The notes beneath the pieces are model-generated. The model did not search any database. It was given only the letters and a program-made list of their open reading frames with translations, and was not told the DNA's origin. Shown piece after piece: positions 33,860 through 42,410 of a stretch of 64,000 nt of DNA. Source of the DNA: AV80 sp035536995 (GTDB lineage: Bacteria; Verrucomicrobiota; Verrucomicrobiia; Chthoniobacterales; UBA10450); the NCBI GenBank assembly GCA_035536995.1, contig DATLNB010000009.1, forward strand, positions 1-64,000. Reading direction: 5' to 3'. Positions within the stretch are counted from its first letter, which is position 1. Every line of letters starts with the position of its first letter. A program made the position numbers and the translations under genes.

Positions 33860-35680
33860 TCAGGTGTCGAGCACGCGGGCAGACGAAAACGCGGAAAGGT
33901 CGCGGAGTTGCTCCGTGAGGTCAAGAATTTGTTTCTGCAAAGTCACCGCCTCTCCGGTAGTCAGCCGCGGAAGTTTCATCCGGCCCTCGGCAATCTGGAG
34001 CTGACGTCGTAAAGCGGCCTGGCGGAGCCCATTCCAGAACCCTTGCGCGACTTCCAGGCCGTTCGGCGGGGCTTTCCGCAGGAGCCACGACGAAACCAGC
34101 GCCTCTTCGCCCGGGGAAAGCGTGGCCATAAAGGCGTTCAACGATGCCGGGTCCTCTGGGCGCAGGTCGGCTTCAAGAATGCGGGCGAGAATCGCGGAAT
34201 CCGGAGTGTGCGAAAGCATTTCCCGCCATTCCTGGGAAAGGAGGAATGCGCGCGCATCGTCGTGGCGCAAAGCCAGAAGGCAGAGCATGGCGACGTCGTG
34301 ACGCGGGGGCGGCAAGCGTTCGGGCGCGCGGGCCTCGTCGCCGTCGAACGAAAATCGCTCCCGGCTGGGCTTGGCCAGGAGCCGATCGAAATCGGCGCGC
34401 GGCACGCCGATTCGCGCACTTGCCCGGTTCGATACCTCCCCGCGCATCAATGGGTCCTGGACCCGCCCGATCGTTTCGGCCAACCGCTGGGCAAGCTGCA
34501 TTTTCGCGCCAAGCGAATCGAGGTCAGTCGCGGACGCTTCTCGCTCAATCCACCAATCAAAAAAATCGCGGGCCCCCGCCACCTGGGTTTCGAAACTCTC
34601 TCGCCCGCGTGTTCGGACCAGCGAATCGGGATCTTCCCCGGCCGGCATTTCCGCAACTCGGACGACCAGGTTATTCTGAAGGAGCGCTTCGAGCGAACGC
34701 TCGGCAGCCTTTTGGCCGGCGGCGTCAGCATCGAAACAAAGAACGACTTCGCTGACGAAGCGCTTGAGAATCCGCGCCTGTTGCTCGGTGAACGCGGTGC
34801 CCTGCGGCGCAACCACGTTGCCGATTCCAGCCTCGAACAAGGTGATCAGGTCGAGCTGCCCTTCGCAGACAATGGCGCAATCGGCTTCGATCAAACCGCG
34901 TTTCGTTTTGTGCAGCCCGAAAAGAACCCGGCCTTTGCGAAACAGCGGCGTCTCGGGCGAGTTCACGTACTTCGCCGTTTCGGCGTCCTTGTCCAGAATC
35001 CGCCCGCTGAAGGCGATCACTTCGCCTACGTCATTGTGAATCGGGAACATGATCCGGTTCCGGAACCGGTCATAAACTCTCTCCTCGCCGGCGGTTTCGT
35101 CGCGCCGCGCAACAAGGCCGCTTTCGAGCAATAACCGTTGCTGATAACCGCGGCCAAGCGCCCATTTCAAAAATGCGTCCCAGCTTTCGGGCGCGAAACC
35201 GATGCCCCAATCCTTGGCAATCCGTCGATCGATGCCGCGGCCTTTTAGATATTCGCGCGCCCCGGCGCCGTTGTTCCCTTTGACCAGGCCCTCGTGAAAC
35301 CATTCCGCGGCTTCCGCGTGGAGCTGCAACAACGCCTTGCGCGTCTCGTGCTGCCGATCCTCTTCCCCCGCGCTGATCCCGCGTTCCTCGATCACCGGAA
35401 TTCCCACCCGCTGGGCCAGCTTTTTCACCGCTGCCGGAAATTCCAAATGCTCGTAATCCATCACGAACCGGAAGACGCTCCCGCCCGCGCCGCAGCCGAA
35501 GCAGTGAAACGTCTGGCGCGAGGGACTGACGGTGAACGACGGCGTTTTCTCCTGGTGAAACGGGCAGAGGGCTTTGAAGGTCGATCCGGCGCGTTTGAGC
35601 GGGAAATAGCTGCCAATCACTTCCACAATGTCGTTCGCCGCGGCGATCTGCTCGATGGTCTGTGACGGGATCGTTCCCAT
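33860..35680 (-). CDS. dnaG: DNA primase
   Basis: A 606-residue primase that makes RNA primers at the replication fork. The zinc-binding domain is at the N-terminus (Cys39, His42, Cys60, Cys63 in CPFHQEKTPSF and HCFGCGAGG). The Toprim catalytic core has Glu273 (VCEGQLDLI) and Asp317/Asp319 (CFDADAAG), and a helical C-terminal part should bind DnaB. The start at 35680 (MGTIPSQTIEQI) fits the family; an in-frame extension to 35797 overlaps the divergent NfeD gene and is rejected. It is the first gene of the dnaG-rpoD unit. Confidence 0.96.
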   Translation of the reverse strand: MGTIPSQTIEQIAAANDIVEVIGSYFPLKRAGSTFKALCPFHQEKTPSFTVSPSRQTFHCFGCGAGGSVFRFVMDYEHLEFPAAVKKLAQRVGIPVIEERGISAGEEDRQHETRKALLQLHAEAAEWFHEGLVKGNNGAGAREYLKGRGIDRRIAKDWGIGFAPESWDAFLKWALGRGYQQRLLLESGLVARRDETAGEERVYDRFRNRIMFPIHNDVGEVIAFSGRILDKDAETAKYVNSPETPLFRKGRVLFGLHKTKRGLIEADCAIVCEGQLDLITLFEAGIGNVVAPQGTAFTEQQARILKRFVSEVVLCFDADAAGQKAAERSLEALLQNNLVVRVAEMPAGEDPDSLVRTRGRESFETQVAGARDFFDWWIEREASATDLDSLGAKMQLAQRLAETIGRVQDPLMRGEVSNRASARIGVPRADFDRLLAKPSRERFSFDGDEARAPERLPPPRHDVAMLCLLALRHDDARAFLLSQEWREMLSHTPDSAILARILEADLRPEDPASLNAFMATLSPGEEALVSSWLLRKAPPNGLEVAQGFWNGLRQAALRRQLQIAEGRMKLPRLTTGEAVTLQKQILDLTEQLRDLSAFSSARVLDT

Positions 35681-35745
35681 GAGATTTACTTTTCGCTCGT
35701 GTTGCTTTCCCGGGCGATTCAAATTAAGCGAGAAGCGCTTCTTTG

Positions 35746-37146
35746 ATGAGAATTTTGTTCCGCCTTCTGCTGCTCGGCCTGCTCGTGGGGATGGCAACCC
35801 AGCGGGTTGAAGGGCGTGACGTTATCCGAAAAGGCGACGTCGTGGTCGTGCCCCTGGATGGGGAAGTTTCGCCGGCCATGCATTTGTTTCTGCGCCGCGC
35901 TATCAAGGTGGCGGAAAGCAGCGGCGCGGCCGCCATCGTCATTGAGATGAACACCTACGGCGGCCGGCTCGATTCAGCCGCGGACATCACCGGGGTGTTG
36001 AACCGGACCACTGTGCCGACCTACACCTTTATTAACACAAACGCCGGTTCCGCCGGCTCGCTCATCGCCCTCGCGACGCGGCACATTTACATGTCGCCGG
36101 TCAGCGCGATCGGCGCGGCCGCTCCCGTCCAAGCGAGCGGTGCGGATCTGCCGGTCACGGTAAAAGAAAAGACGCTCTCCTATTGGTCGGCGCTGGTTCG
36201 CAATTCCGCGACCCGCAACGGCCATAACCCGGACATCGGCGAAGCGTTCATGGACAAGGAAAAAGAAGTAAAGATCGGCGACCGCGTTGTTCATCCAAAA
36301 GGAACGCTGCTGACCCTGAACGCGCAGGAAGCGACGGAGTTGATCAACGGCAAACCGTTGCTGGCCGCCGGGATCGTGGAGTCCGTTGGCGACCTCGCTA
36401 AAAAGGCAGGGCTTCCCGGCAGCGTGATCGCGATGCAACCGAGCGGTTTCGAGCGGCTCGCTTTCTGGATAACGGCACTCGCGCCGCTGCTTTTGTTACT
36501 CGCGATTATCTGCGCTTACATCGAGTTCAAGATCCCCGGAGTCAGCATGCCCGGGATCATCGCGGCAATCTGTTTCGGTCTCTTTTTCGCCGGGCATTAC
36601 CTGGCGGGCCTCGCCGGTTGGGAGGTCGTGGCGCTTTTTGTTCTTGGGCTCGTTTTCGTTTTCATCGAGATCCTGTTCTTCGCGCATTCCACAATCGTCT
36701 TCGGCGTGGTTGGCGTGTTGATGATGCTGGCCTCTCTCCTGTGGGCGATGATCGATCGTTATCCCGGAGAGACGATTTTCCCGACCGGCGACATGCTTGC
36801 GACTCCGCTACGCAACCTTTTCATCACCCTGATCGCATCCGTCGGCGTGATCATGATTCTCGCGCGTTACCTGCCCGAAACCAGTCTTTACCGCCGCTTC
36901 GCTTTGATGACGACGAATCCGCCGGGACCGTCGCTCGCCGGGGTGCCGCGGGAATTCGCCACCGCCCTCGAACTGACCCCGGGCATGCGCGGTATCGCGC
37001 AAACGACATTGCGCCCGAGCGGCAAGGCCCGTTTCGACGAGCACGTGGTTGACGTTGTCACCGATGGCGAATTCATCGCCGCCGAGACGCCCATAACCGT
37101 CACCCAGAAGGACGGGATGCGGGTCGTCGTGAAGCAGGCTGGTTGA
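35746..37146 (+). CDS. NfeD-like membrane serine protease
   Basis: A 466-residue protein with a signal peptide or first helix (about 4-18), a ClpP-class protease domain (about 30-225) and four to five transmembrane helices (about 235-385), then an OB-fold NfeD C-terminal domain (about 405-465). By alignment to archaeal NfeD proteases the nucleophile is Ser102 (NTNAGSAGSLIAL) and the base Lys142 (KEKTLSYW). Such proteins cleave hydrophobic membrane proteins such as stomatins; no stomatin gene is adjacent. A TTG precedes the chosen ATG at 35746. The gene diverges from dnaG. Confidence 0.85.
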   Translation: MRILFRLLLLGLLVGMATQRVEGRDVIRKGDVVVVPLDGEVSPAMHLFLRRAIKVAESSGAAAIVIEMNTYGGRLDSAADITGVLNRTTVPTYTFINTNAGSAGSLIALATRHIYMSPVSAIGAAAPVQASGADLPVTVKEKTLSYWSALVRNSATRNGHNPDIGEAFMDKEKEVKIGDRVVHPKGTLLTLNAQEATELINGKPLLAAGIVESVGDLAKKAGLPGSVIAMQPSGFERLAFWITALAPLLLLLAIICAYIEFKIPGVSMPGIIAAICFGLFFAGHYLAGLAGWEVVALFVLGLVFVFIEILFFAHSTIVFGVVGVLMMLASLLWAMIDRYPGETIFPTGDMLATPLRNLFITLIASVGVIMILARYLPETSLYRRFALMTTNPPGPSLAGVPREFATALELTPGMRGIAQTTLRPSGKARFDEHVVDVVTDGEFIAAETPITVTQKDGMRVVVKQAG

Positions 37147-37166
37147 TCGCCAGCGGAAGTCGTTCG

Positions 37167-37970
37167 CTAGCGCAGAAACATTGGCCCGACCACGTGAGCG
37201 ATAAAGTCTGAAGCGAAATGGGCCAGCATCGCGGCTTCAAACCCGCGTTTCCAGGTCAGGTAACCAAAAACAAGCGCGGCCAGGCCGGTCGGCAACAGGA
37301 CAGCCGTAAGGACGATCGGCGTTAACGGCATCAGCGTTTTCGCGGCGGAGAGATGTGCGGCCCCGTAAATGAGAGCGACGATAATGTTGGCTGTCCAAAA
37401 CATAGCGGCAGCCGGGGAACTCGCGGAGGAGCGCGTCACTTTCTTGAAGAGCCAGATGACGAGCGACAAAAGAAAAAGGCGCATGACGATCTCGATATTG
37501 ATCGCCCCGTAAAAACAGATCAGGAATCGTTTCCAGATCGGGAGCGCAGCTTCCGCCTGCACCGGCCACGCCGGAATGAGCGGCAGGAAAACCACGAAAT
37601 ACAAAAGGGAAATAATCACGCCAACCGCCAACCCCCAGAGAAGCGGAATGCCGAGCCAGCCCCTGGGGTAGGGATCGTGGCGCGAATAAAGCCAGGCGCG
37701 CAGAATGGGCGTTTCGATCCCGGCCTTGCGCGCAAGCAGGATTGCCAGAGCGACAATGCCGCCGAAGACAAAGGTGCTTTGCAGCAACTGCACGGCGACC
37801 AGCATCGGCAACGGGATGGTCAACGGTTCGCGTGCAACGAGGTTGCGATAAAGCGAGTAAACGTAAGGGAGAGCTGCGGCGAAGGCGAAGAAACAGGCGA
37901 CGGTCAGGACCCAGAAAGTTTTCCACGGATAACCGGGCGAGGTCGTCCTGCGCGATGGGCTCGTTTCCAT
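37167..37970 (-). CDS. CPBP-type intramembrane metalloprotease-like protein
   Basis: A 267-residue polytopic membrane protein with about seven helices. The CPBP/Abi signature is partly kept: the EExxxR motif appears as IEIVMR with only the second Glu, the second motif His is in IYGAAHLSA, and the third motif is LAHFASDF. The change of the first Glu suggests a weakened or inactive enzyme, or a different subgroup. Family members cleave CAAX-like or membrane substrates and bacteriocin-immunity targets. It converges with the NfeD gene with 20 bp between stops. Confidence 0.7.
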   Translation of the reverse strand: METSPSRRTTSPGYPWKTFWVLTVACFFAFAAALPYVYSLYRNLVAREPLTIPLPMLVAVQLLQSTFVFGGIVALAILLARKAGIETPILRAWLYSRHDPYPRGWLGIPLLWGLAVGVIISLLYFVVFLPLIPAWPVQAEAALPIWKRFLICFYGAINIEIVMRLFLLSLVIWLFKKVTRSSASSPAAAMFWTANIIVALIYGAAHLSAAKTLMPLTPIVLTAVLLPTGLAALVFGYLTWKRGFEAAMLAHFASDFIAHVVGPMFLR

Positions 37971-38048
37971 ATTGCCGCGGCCGCTGGCTCGGCGTTACAA
38001 ATCTGCCGAATGCTGCCGAGTGCAAACTGAATAAGCATCGCACCTGCC

Positions 38049-38681
38049 ATGTTTGGAATTCATGACTTCGCCCTGTTCGTCACCACCGGCATTTTGCTCA
38101 ACCTGACGCCCGGTCCGGACACGCTCTACATCCTTGGGCGGAGCGTCGCCCATGGCCGCCGCGCCGGAGTCGCCTCCGCGCTCGGGATTTCAGTCGGCAG
38201 TATCTTTCATACCTGCGCGGCCGCGCTCGGTCTCTCCGCCTTCCTTGCCACTTCCGCGTGGGCTTTCACCTTTGTGAAATTGGCCGGCGCCGCTTACCTG
38301 ATCTTTCTTGGCGTTCGCGCTCTTTTCGAACGGCAGAACGAGCTAGCCCTCCCGGGCCACTTTCGCCAGGGCGGAGCGGCCGCCGCTTTTCGCCAGGGCG
38401 TTCTCACGAACATTCTCAACCCGAAGGTCGCCCTCTTCTTCCTCGCCTTCCTCCCTCAATTCATCGACGCCACGACGCCGGGCAAGACCGCGGCGTTTCT
38501 CCTCCTTGGCCTGACGTTCGTGATCACCGGCACGATCTGGTGCCTGGTGCTTGCGTGGTTCTCGAGCGCCTTCAGCGCCCGTCTGCGGGAGAATCATACC
38601 ATGACCGCGCTCCTCAACCGCGCGGTCGGCTCGCTCTTTATTTTTCTTGGAGTGCGATTAGCCGTGGCGGCCAGACGATAG
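38049..38681 (+). CDS. LysE/RhtB-family amino acid exporter
   Basis: A 210-residue inner-membrane protein with six helices. The family signature is at the N-terminus (GILLNLTPGPDTLYILGRSV), followed by GRRAGVASALGISVGSIFHT and the central LTNILNPKVALFFLAFLPQF. LysE/RhtB proteins export amino acids such as homoserine, threonine or leucine; the substrate is not predictable here. The ATG at 38049 is supported by length and family N-terminus. It is divergent from the CPBP gene by about 78 bp. Confidence 0.88.
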   Translation: MFGIHDFALFVTTGILLNLTPGPDTLYILGRSVAHGRRAGVASALGISVGSIFHTCAAALGLSAFLATSAWAFTFVKLAGAAYLIFLGVRALFERQNELALPGHFRQGGAAAAFRQGVLTNILNPKVALFFLAFLPQFIDATTPGKTAAFLLLGLTFVITGTIWCLVLAWFSSAFSARLRENHTMTALLNRAVGSLFIFLGVRLAVAARR

Positions 38682-38699
38682 CTGCTCTGCATTCCTCTT

Positions 38700-38737
38700 G
38701 TCATCCCGAGCGCAGCAAAGCGAAGTCGAAGGATGAC
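38700..38737. repeat. GTCATCCCGAGCGCAGC inverted repeat
   Basis: GTCATCCCGAGCGCAGCAAA at the left and GCGAAGTCGAAGGATGAC at the right have complementary ends (GTCATCC / GGATGAC). It lies between convergent lysE-type and thiS genes. Confidence 0.65.
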
Positions 38738-38795
38738 AATAGAGGGGATGAGTCGCGGGCGCCTTGCAAATCCCGCGGCGGAGCGCTCGATCCAC

Positions 38796-38999
38796 CTATC
38801 CCCCCGCAACAACGCGGACAAACTCGACGCGGTCACCTTCTTTGATCGGGCGATCCGTCCACTCGCGTTGATGCAAGGCAGTCAGGTTATGCTCGATCAG
38901 CACGCTATTCGGCGCCAAACCATACCTCGCGGCGAGCTCAGCCACGCTCGTTAGGCCATCGTCAATGTCGGCCGGCTCTCCGTTCACCCAGATCTTCAT
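38796..38999 (-). CDS. thiS: Sulfur carrier protein ThiS
   Basis: A 67-residue ubiquitin-like protein. It begins MKIWVNGEPADIDDGLTSVA and ends in VRVVAGG, with the di-glycine tail that is adenylated and thiocarboxylated to deliver sulfur to the thiazole of thiamine. The ATG overlaps the TGA of thiH by 4 bases, so the two are translationally coupled. ThiF, ThiG and ThiE genes are not in the window. Confidence 0.92.
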   Translation of the reverse strand: MKIWVNGEPADIDDGLTSVAELAARYGLAPNSVLIEHNLTALHQREWTDRPIKEGDRVEFVRVVAGG

Positions 39000-40120
39000 T
39001 GGGCTGCCAGGGCTGTATCCCAGTCTTTCCAGACCGGTTCGATCCCGCGCCGCTCCAGGGACGCCGCTACTTCAGCCGCAGAGCGCTCGTCGCTGATCTC
39101 GAACTGTCCGGTCGCCAGCTGGTCTTCGCCGTTCTCAAATTCCGGCGCGACGATTCTGCCGCGCACCGTTCGATGCAGCTCTTCCGCGCCCTGCCCGGTG
39201 TACCCACCCGGCTCCGTATGGCTGCCCGCGCTCATCATTGTCACTCCGAGCGGGACAAGGGCGTCACGTAATGCCGCGCGTTCCCGCGTGCTCAGCACAA
39301 TCCCTACTTCCGGAAAACAAATACGATAGGCGCAGATCAACTGCGCCAGCTCGCGGTCGCTCATCGAGAAGGGAGGCTGAAATTCACCCGCGGCCGGGCG
39401 AAGGCGCGGCAAGCTCACGCTAAGTTGCGCCTGCCAGCAACGCTTCAACAGATAATCCACGTGCGCGGCCAGGCTGATCGCTTCGTCCTGCCAGCGACAA
39501 AGCCCGAAAAGCGCGCCGATCCCGAGGCGCCGGAATCCGGCGGCATACCCGCGTTCGGCACAATCCAGCCGCCAGTTAAAATCGCGTTTCGGGCCCGCGG
39601 TGTGAAGCTCGGCGTAGTTCTCCCGGTTATAGGTCTCCTGGTAAACCACCAGGCCGTCCGCGCCCCCTTCGACAATCGGACGGTAATCCTCCGTTTCCAT
39701 CGGCCCCACCTCGATGGAGATCGACGAGAACGCCGGGGCCAGCGCCCGAACGCAATCAACCAGATAATTCTCGCTCACAAACTTCGGATGTTCGCCCGCT
39801 ACTAACAGGACATGCCGGAATCCTTCGGCCGCCAGGTGCCGCCCTTCCGCAACAACCTGTTGAACGTTCAACGTCACCCGCAGGATCGGGTTATCCCTCG
39901 AAAATCCGCAGTAACGGCAGTTGTTGATGCACTCGTTCGACAAATAAAGCGGCGCGAAGAGCCGCATTGTGCGCCCGAAATTCTTCAACGTCAGCGCGTG
40001 TGCTTCCTGGGCGAGCGACTCGAGCTGCGCATCCGTTTGGGGCGCGATTAGCGTCTCGAAACGCCGAAGCAGAGGCGATTTCCGGAGCGGTAAATTGTCT
40101 AATTCCTGCGCGAACGACAT
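38996..40120 (-). CDS. thiH: 2-iminoacetate synthase ThiH
   Basis: A 374-residue radical-SAM enzyme. The [4Fe-4S] motif is Cys64-x3-Cys68-x2-Cys71 (NECINNCRYCGF), followed by family stretches LLVAGEHPKFVS, YQETYNRENYAELH and LPRLRPAAGEF. It cleaves tyrosine to give 2-iminoacetate, the glycine-derived part of the thiamine thiazole, with p-cresol as by-product. It is the anaerobic-type alternative to glycine oxidase ThiO. The gene is followed directly by thiS. Confidence 0.93.
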   Translation of the reverse strand: MSFAQELDNLPLRKSPLLRRFETLIAPQTDAQLESLAQEAHALTLKNFGRTMRLFAPLYLSNECINNCRYCGFSRDNPILRVTLNVQQVVAEGRHLAAEGFRHVLLVAGEHPKFVSENYLVDCVRALAPAFSSISIEVGPMETEDYRPIVEGGADGLVVYQETYNRENYAELHTAGPKRDFNWRLDCAERGYAAGFRRLGIGALFGLCRWQDEAISLAAHVDYLLKRCWQAQLSVSLPRLRPAAGEFQPPFSMSDRELAQLICAYRICFPEVGIVLSTRERAALRDALVPLGVTMMSAGSHTEPGGYTGQGAEELHRTVRGRIVAPEFENGEDQLATGQFEISDERSAAEVAASLERRGIEPVWKDWDTALAAQ

Positions 40121-40170
40121 CGAGCCAATGTCGCTCCCGCCCTGCGCTTCCGCAATCGGACTTCGACGTC

Positions 40171-41133
40171 CTATCGCACCTGCAAGGCCTGCATTACGGC
40201 ACGATCGATCGTCCCCGTCACAGGCAGGCCGCGATCGCGCTGATAACGTCGCAGGGCATTGCGAGTCGCAGGGCCGAGATCGCCGTCGATCGGCCCGTCG
40301 TAATAACCCTCCCGGGCGAGCGCACTCTGGATTTCGCTCACCCGCGCGTCGCTCTCGTAAGCCGGCTCCGTTGTATAGGAACTCTGAGCGTACTCGTCCG
40401 CCGCGTAACTATCGTCGTAATAGGTGGTGCTGTAATACGGGCTATAGGGATGGTAACCGTATCCGTAGCTGTAGGGGTACCAGAAGAAAGGCTCGTAAAC
40501 GATCCAGACGTTGTTCCGGAAATGGCAACGCCGCCCGCGCCACCAATGATCGCGCCGCCTGTCCCAATGCCGATTCCAGTTCGCGCCGTAACGAGCGACC
40601 TCCCGCTCCCGATCCAGGCGCGGTCCGCGACGGTCGCCGGTTCCATTCGGGTTGAAGCGGGAACGGTTGTAGGTCGCGGAATTGAAATCTGTGGTGCGGC
40701 TGCCGTTAACTCGTCCCGGGATTCTCGTGGCGTCGGGATTTCGGAAACGTGTCGCGCCGGAAAAGCGCGGACCCGCCGCAACCGCGCTGCTGCGATTGTT
40801 GAACCGCGGCGCGGCAGAGAACTGCGCGGCTGAATTGAACCGGGCGGTGCTCCTGAAAGTAGCCGGCGGATTCGAGAAACGCCGCGGTCCACTGCTAAAA
40901 TTGCGGGGCCCGCTGCTAAAGTGCCGGGGGCCGCTCGAGAAATTTCGTGGCCCGCTCGAGAAACTTCGAGGCGCGCTGCTGAAGCTGCGACTTGGCGCCG
41001 AGAAATGAGCCGTTGGTGCCGAAAAACGGGGTTCTCCGCTAAAAGAGCGTCCGCTGCTCCTGCCCGCCTCAGCCGTTTGGACCAGGGCAAACCCGGCCGT
41101 GATTGCGATCCCAAGTGTGCCGATAGTTTTCAT
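40171..41133 (-). CDS. Secreted repeat protein with peptidoglycan-binding domain
   Basis: A 320-residue exported protein. After a signal peptide (IAITAGFALVQTAEAG) comes a low-complexity part (about 25-110) with a repeated seven-residue unit of the type (N/H/R)FSSGPR, at least five copies (SSAPRSFSSGPRNFSSGPRH). A basic and Tyr-rich middle follows (WRGRRCHF; YPYSYGYGYHPYSPYY). The C-terminal 60 residues form a peptidoglycan-binding type 1 domain (SEIQSALAREGYYDGPIDGD; ATRNALRRYQRDRGLPVTG). It likely sits in the periplasm or cell wall with the repeats as a flexible linker. The function is unknown. Confidence 0.8.
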   Translation of the reverse strand: MKTIGTLGIAITAGFALVQTAEAGRSSGRSFSGEPRFSAPTAHFSAPSRSFSSAPRSFSSGPRNFSSGPRHFSSGPRNFSSGPRRFSNPPATFRSTARFNSAAQFSAAPRFNNRSSAVAAGPRFSGATRFRNPDATRIPGRVNGSRTTDFNSATYNRSRFNPNGTGDRRGPRLDREREVARYGANWNRHWDRRRDHWWRGRRCHFRNNVWIVYEPFFWYPYSYGYGYHPYSPYYSTTYYDDSYAADEYAQSSYTTEPAYESDARVSEIQSALAREGYYDGPIDGDLGPATRNALRRYQRDRGLPVTGTIDRAVMQALQVR

Positions 41134-41229
41134 CTCAAGAAGCGCGCCTTTCTACGCCGAACAAGTTCTAGCAACCGCAACGCGGGACGAAAAGAAAATT
41201 CTGTGCTGCCGCGCCCCGCTCCGCCCGCG

Positions 41230-41805
41230 CTAACTGCGAGTTCGGCGCACATCCTGCACGATCGAGATCGGAGACGGCGCCCAATCCATTAATGCCTTTT
41301 CCATTTCCGGCCCGTTGTCCTTTAACCATGCGCTCATTTCATCACCAATTTTCGCGCCGTAAATTCGGTGGGAATAAATCACCGCGCAGCCAGTGCCGTC
41401 CACCAATCTGATTCGCGCGAAGACCGCCTCAATGAAGTCCGGACGGCCGAATACTACAGCGATGAAATGTTCCGCCGGCCGGTCTGATGTCCGGGGACGC
41501 GAATCGGTTTTCAGGACTTTCGCCTGCGCGTTTTTGTAATTGGCCAGGACAGCGTTGGCGGTGACGGCAAGCGCGTCGCCGTCGTGGACATCCGGGTAAA
41601 CATTGATCGTCACCATGTCGGCCCATTTTTCCAGGTCTTCCTGGCCCGCGGGCGTGAATTCATGCTGATCGTTCTGGGACCAGCGATGGAAGTAATCAAC
41701 CGACCGCAGAACGAACGCGCGCTTTTCGTTCGGCGCAGCCGCCGCGTCTAACGAGAGAAAGCCTGCAACAAAAGAAAGGAGGATCAGGCCGCAGATGGAT
41801 CGCAT
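41230..41805 (-). CDS. Secreted hypothetical protein
   Basis: A 191-residue protein with a signal peptide (ICGLILLSFVAGFLSLDAAAA). The mature part is mixed alpha/beta with FHRWSQNDQHEFTPAGQEDL, VFGRPDFIEAVFARIRLVDG and WLKDNGPEMEKALMDW. I do not recognise the family; no catalytic motif is evident. It precedes the secreted repeat protein in the same orientation by about 96 bp, and the GntR operon diverges from it. Confidence 0.65.
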   Translation of the reverse strand: MRSICGLILLSFVAGFLSLDAAAAPNEKRAFVLRSVDYFHRWSQNDQHEFTPAGQEDLEKWADMVTINVYPDVHDGDALAVTANAVLANYKNAQAKVLKTDSRPRTSDRPAEHFIAVVFGRPDFIEAVFARIRLVDGTGCAVIYSHRIYGAKIGDEMSAWLKDNGPEMEKALMDWAPSPISIVQDVRRTRS

Positions 41806-41928
41806 GGCGCGATTCTGCGCCGAAGTCGCGGCTGCCGCGACAAATTTTAGTCACCGGCCACGGCGTAACGCCTTGCGGTCCGAACGGGGGGCCAAAAAAA
41901 TTCAAAAAAAGTTCTTGCCGGTCCTGGG

Positions 41929-41956
41929 GTAGTGTTATACATAACTATATCACTAC
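41929..41956. promoter_or_regulatory. Palindromic operator overlapping the GntR operon promoter
   Basis: Half-sites GTAGTGTTATA and TATATCACTAC form a 28-bp inverted repeat with a CATAAC centre. It covers a likely -10 (TATACA, 41936-41941), with TTGCCG (41915-41920) as candidate -35 at short spacing. It lies 65 bp before the start of the YtrA-type regulator. YtrA-family regulators are known to bind AT-rich palindromes and repress their own ABC operons. Confidence 0.75.
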
Positions 41957-42020
41957 ATGAGAGGCACCCATCACATCACCCAGCGCGCGCCTCATCGGAA
42001 AGGACCGGCCCGGCCTCAGG

Positions 42021-42407
42021 ATGAACCGTGAATGGAACGATAGTCAGCCGATCTATCGCCAGCTCCGCGACCGGGGAGTTCATATGATTCTTGATGGCGT
42101 CCTCAAGGAAGGCGACCCCCTCCCGTCGGTCCGCAACGTCGCGGCGGAATACCGCGTCAATCCCCTCACCGTCCTCAAGGCCTACCAGGAATTGGTCGAC
42201 GAAGAACTCGTCGAAACCCGGCGTGGGCTCGGAATGTTCGTCAGGGCCGGCGCGCGCCAGCAGTTGATGAAGGGCGAGCGCGAAAAATTTCTCACTGAAG
42301 AGTGGCCGCGCATCGCCGCCACGATCGAGCGGCTCGGGTTGACCGAGAAAGAACTCGAGACGGCGGCCCAACGCGCGCGCTCGAAAAAAACCAAGGAGGC
42401 GCGCTAA
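42021..42407 (+). CDS. GntR-family regulator, YtrA type
   Basis: A 128-residue transcription factor. It has the winged helix-turn-helix of GntR proteins at about residues 10-75 (PIYRQLRDRGVHMILDGVLK; PSVRNVAAEYRVNPLTVLKA; ETRRGLGMFV) and only a short helical tail, without a ligand-binding domain, as in the YtrA subfamily. YtrA regulators control adjacent ABC transporter genes, often in response to envelope stress or antibiotics. It heads a run of fourteen close-packed genes, and the palindrome at 41929-41956 is its likely operator. The ribosome-binding site is weak. Confidence 0.9.
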   Translation: MNREWNDSQPIYRQLRDRGVHMILDGVLKEGDPLPSVRNVAAEYRVNPLTVLKAYQELVDEELVETRRGLGMFVRAGARQQLMKGEREKFLTEEWPRIAATIERLGLTEKELETAAQRARSKKTKEAR

Positions 42408-42410
42408 GCC

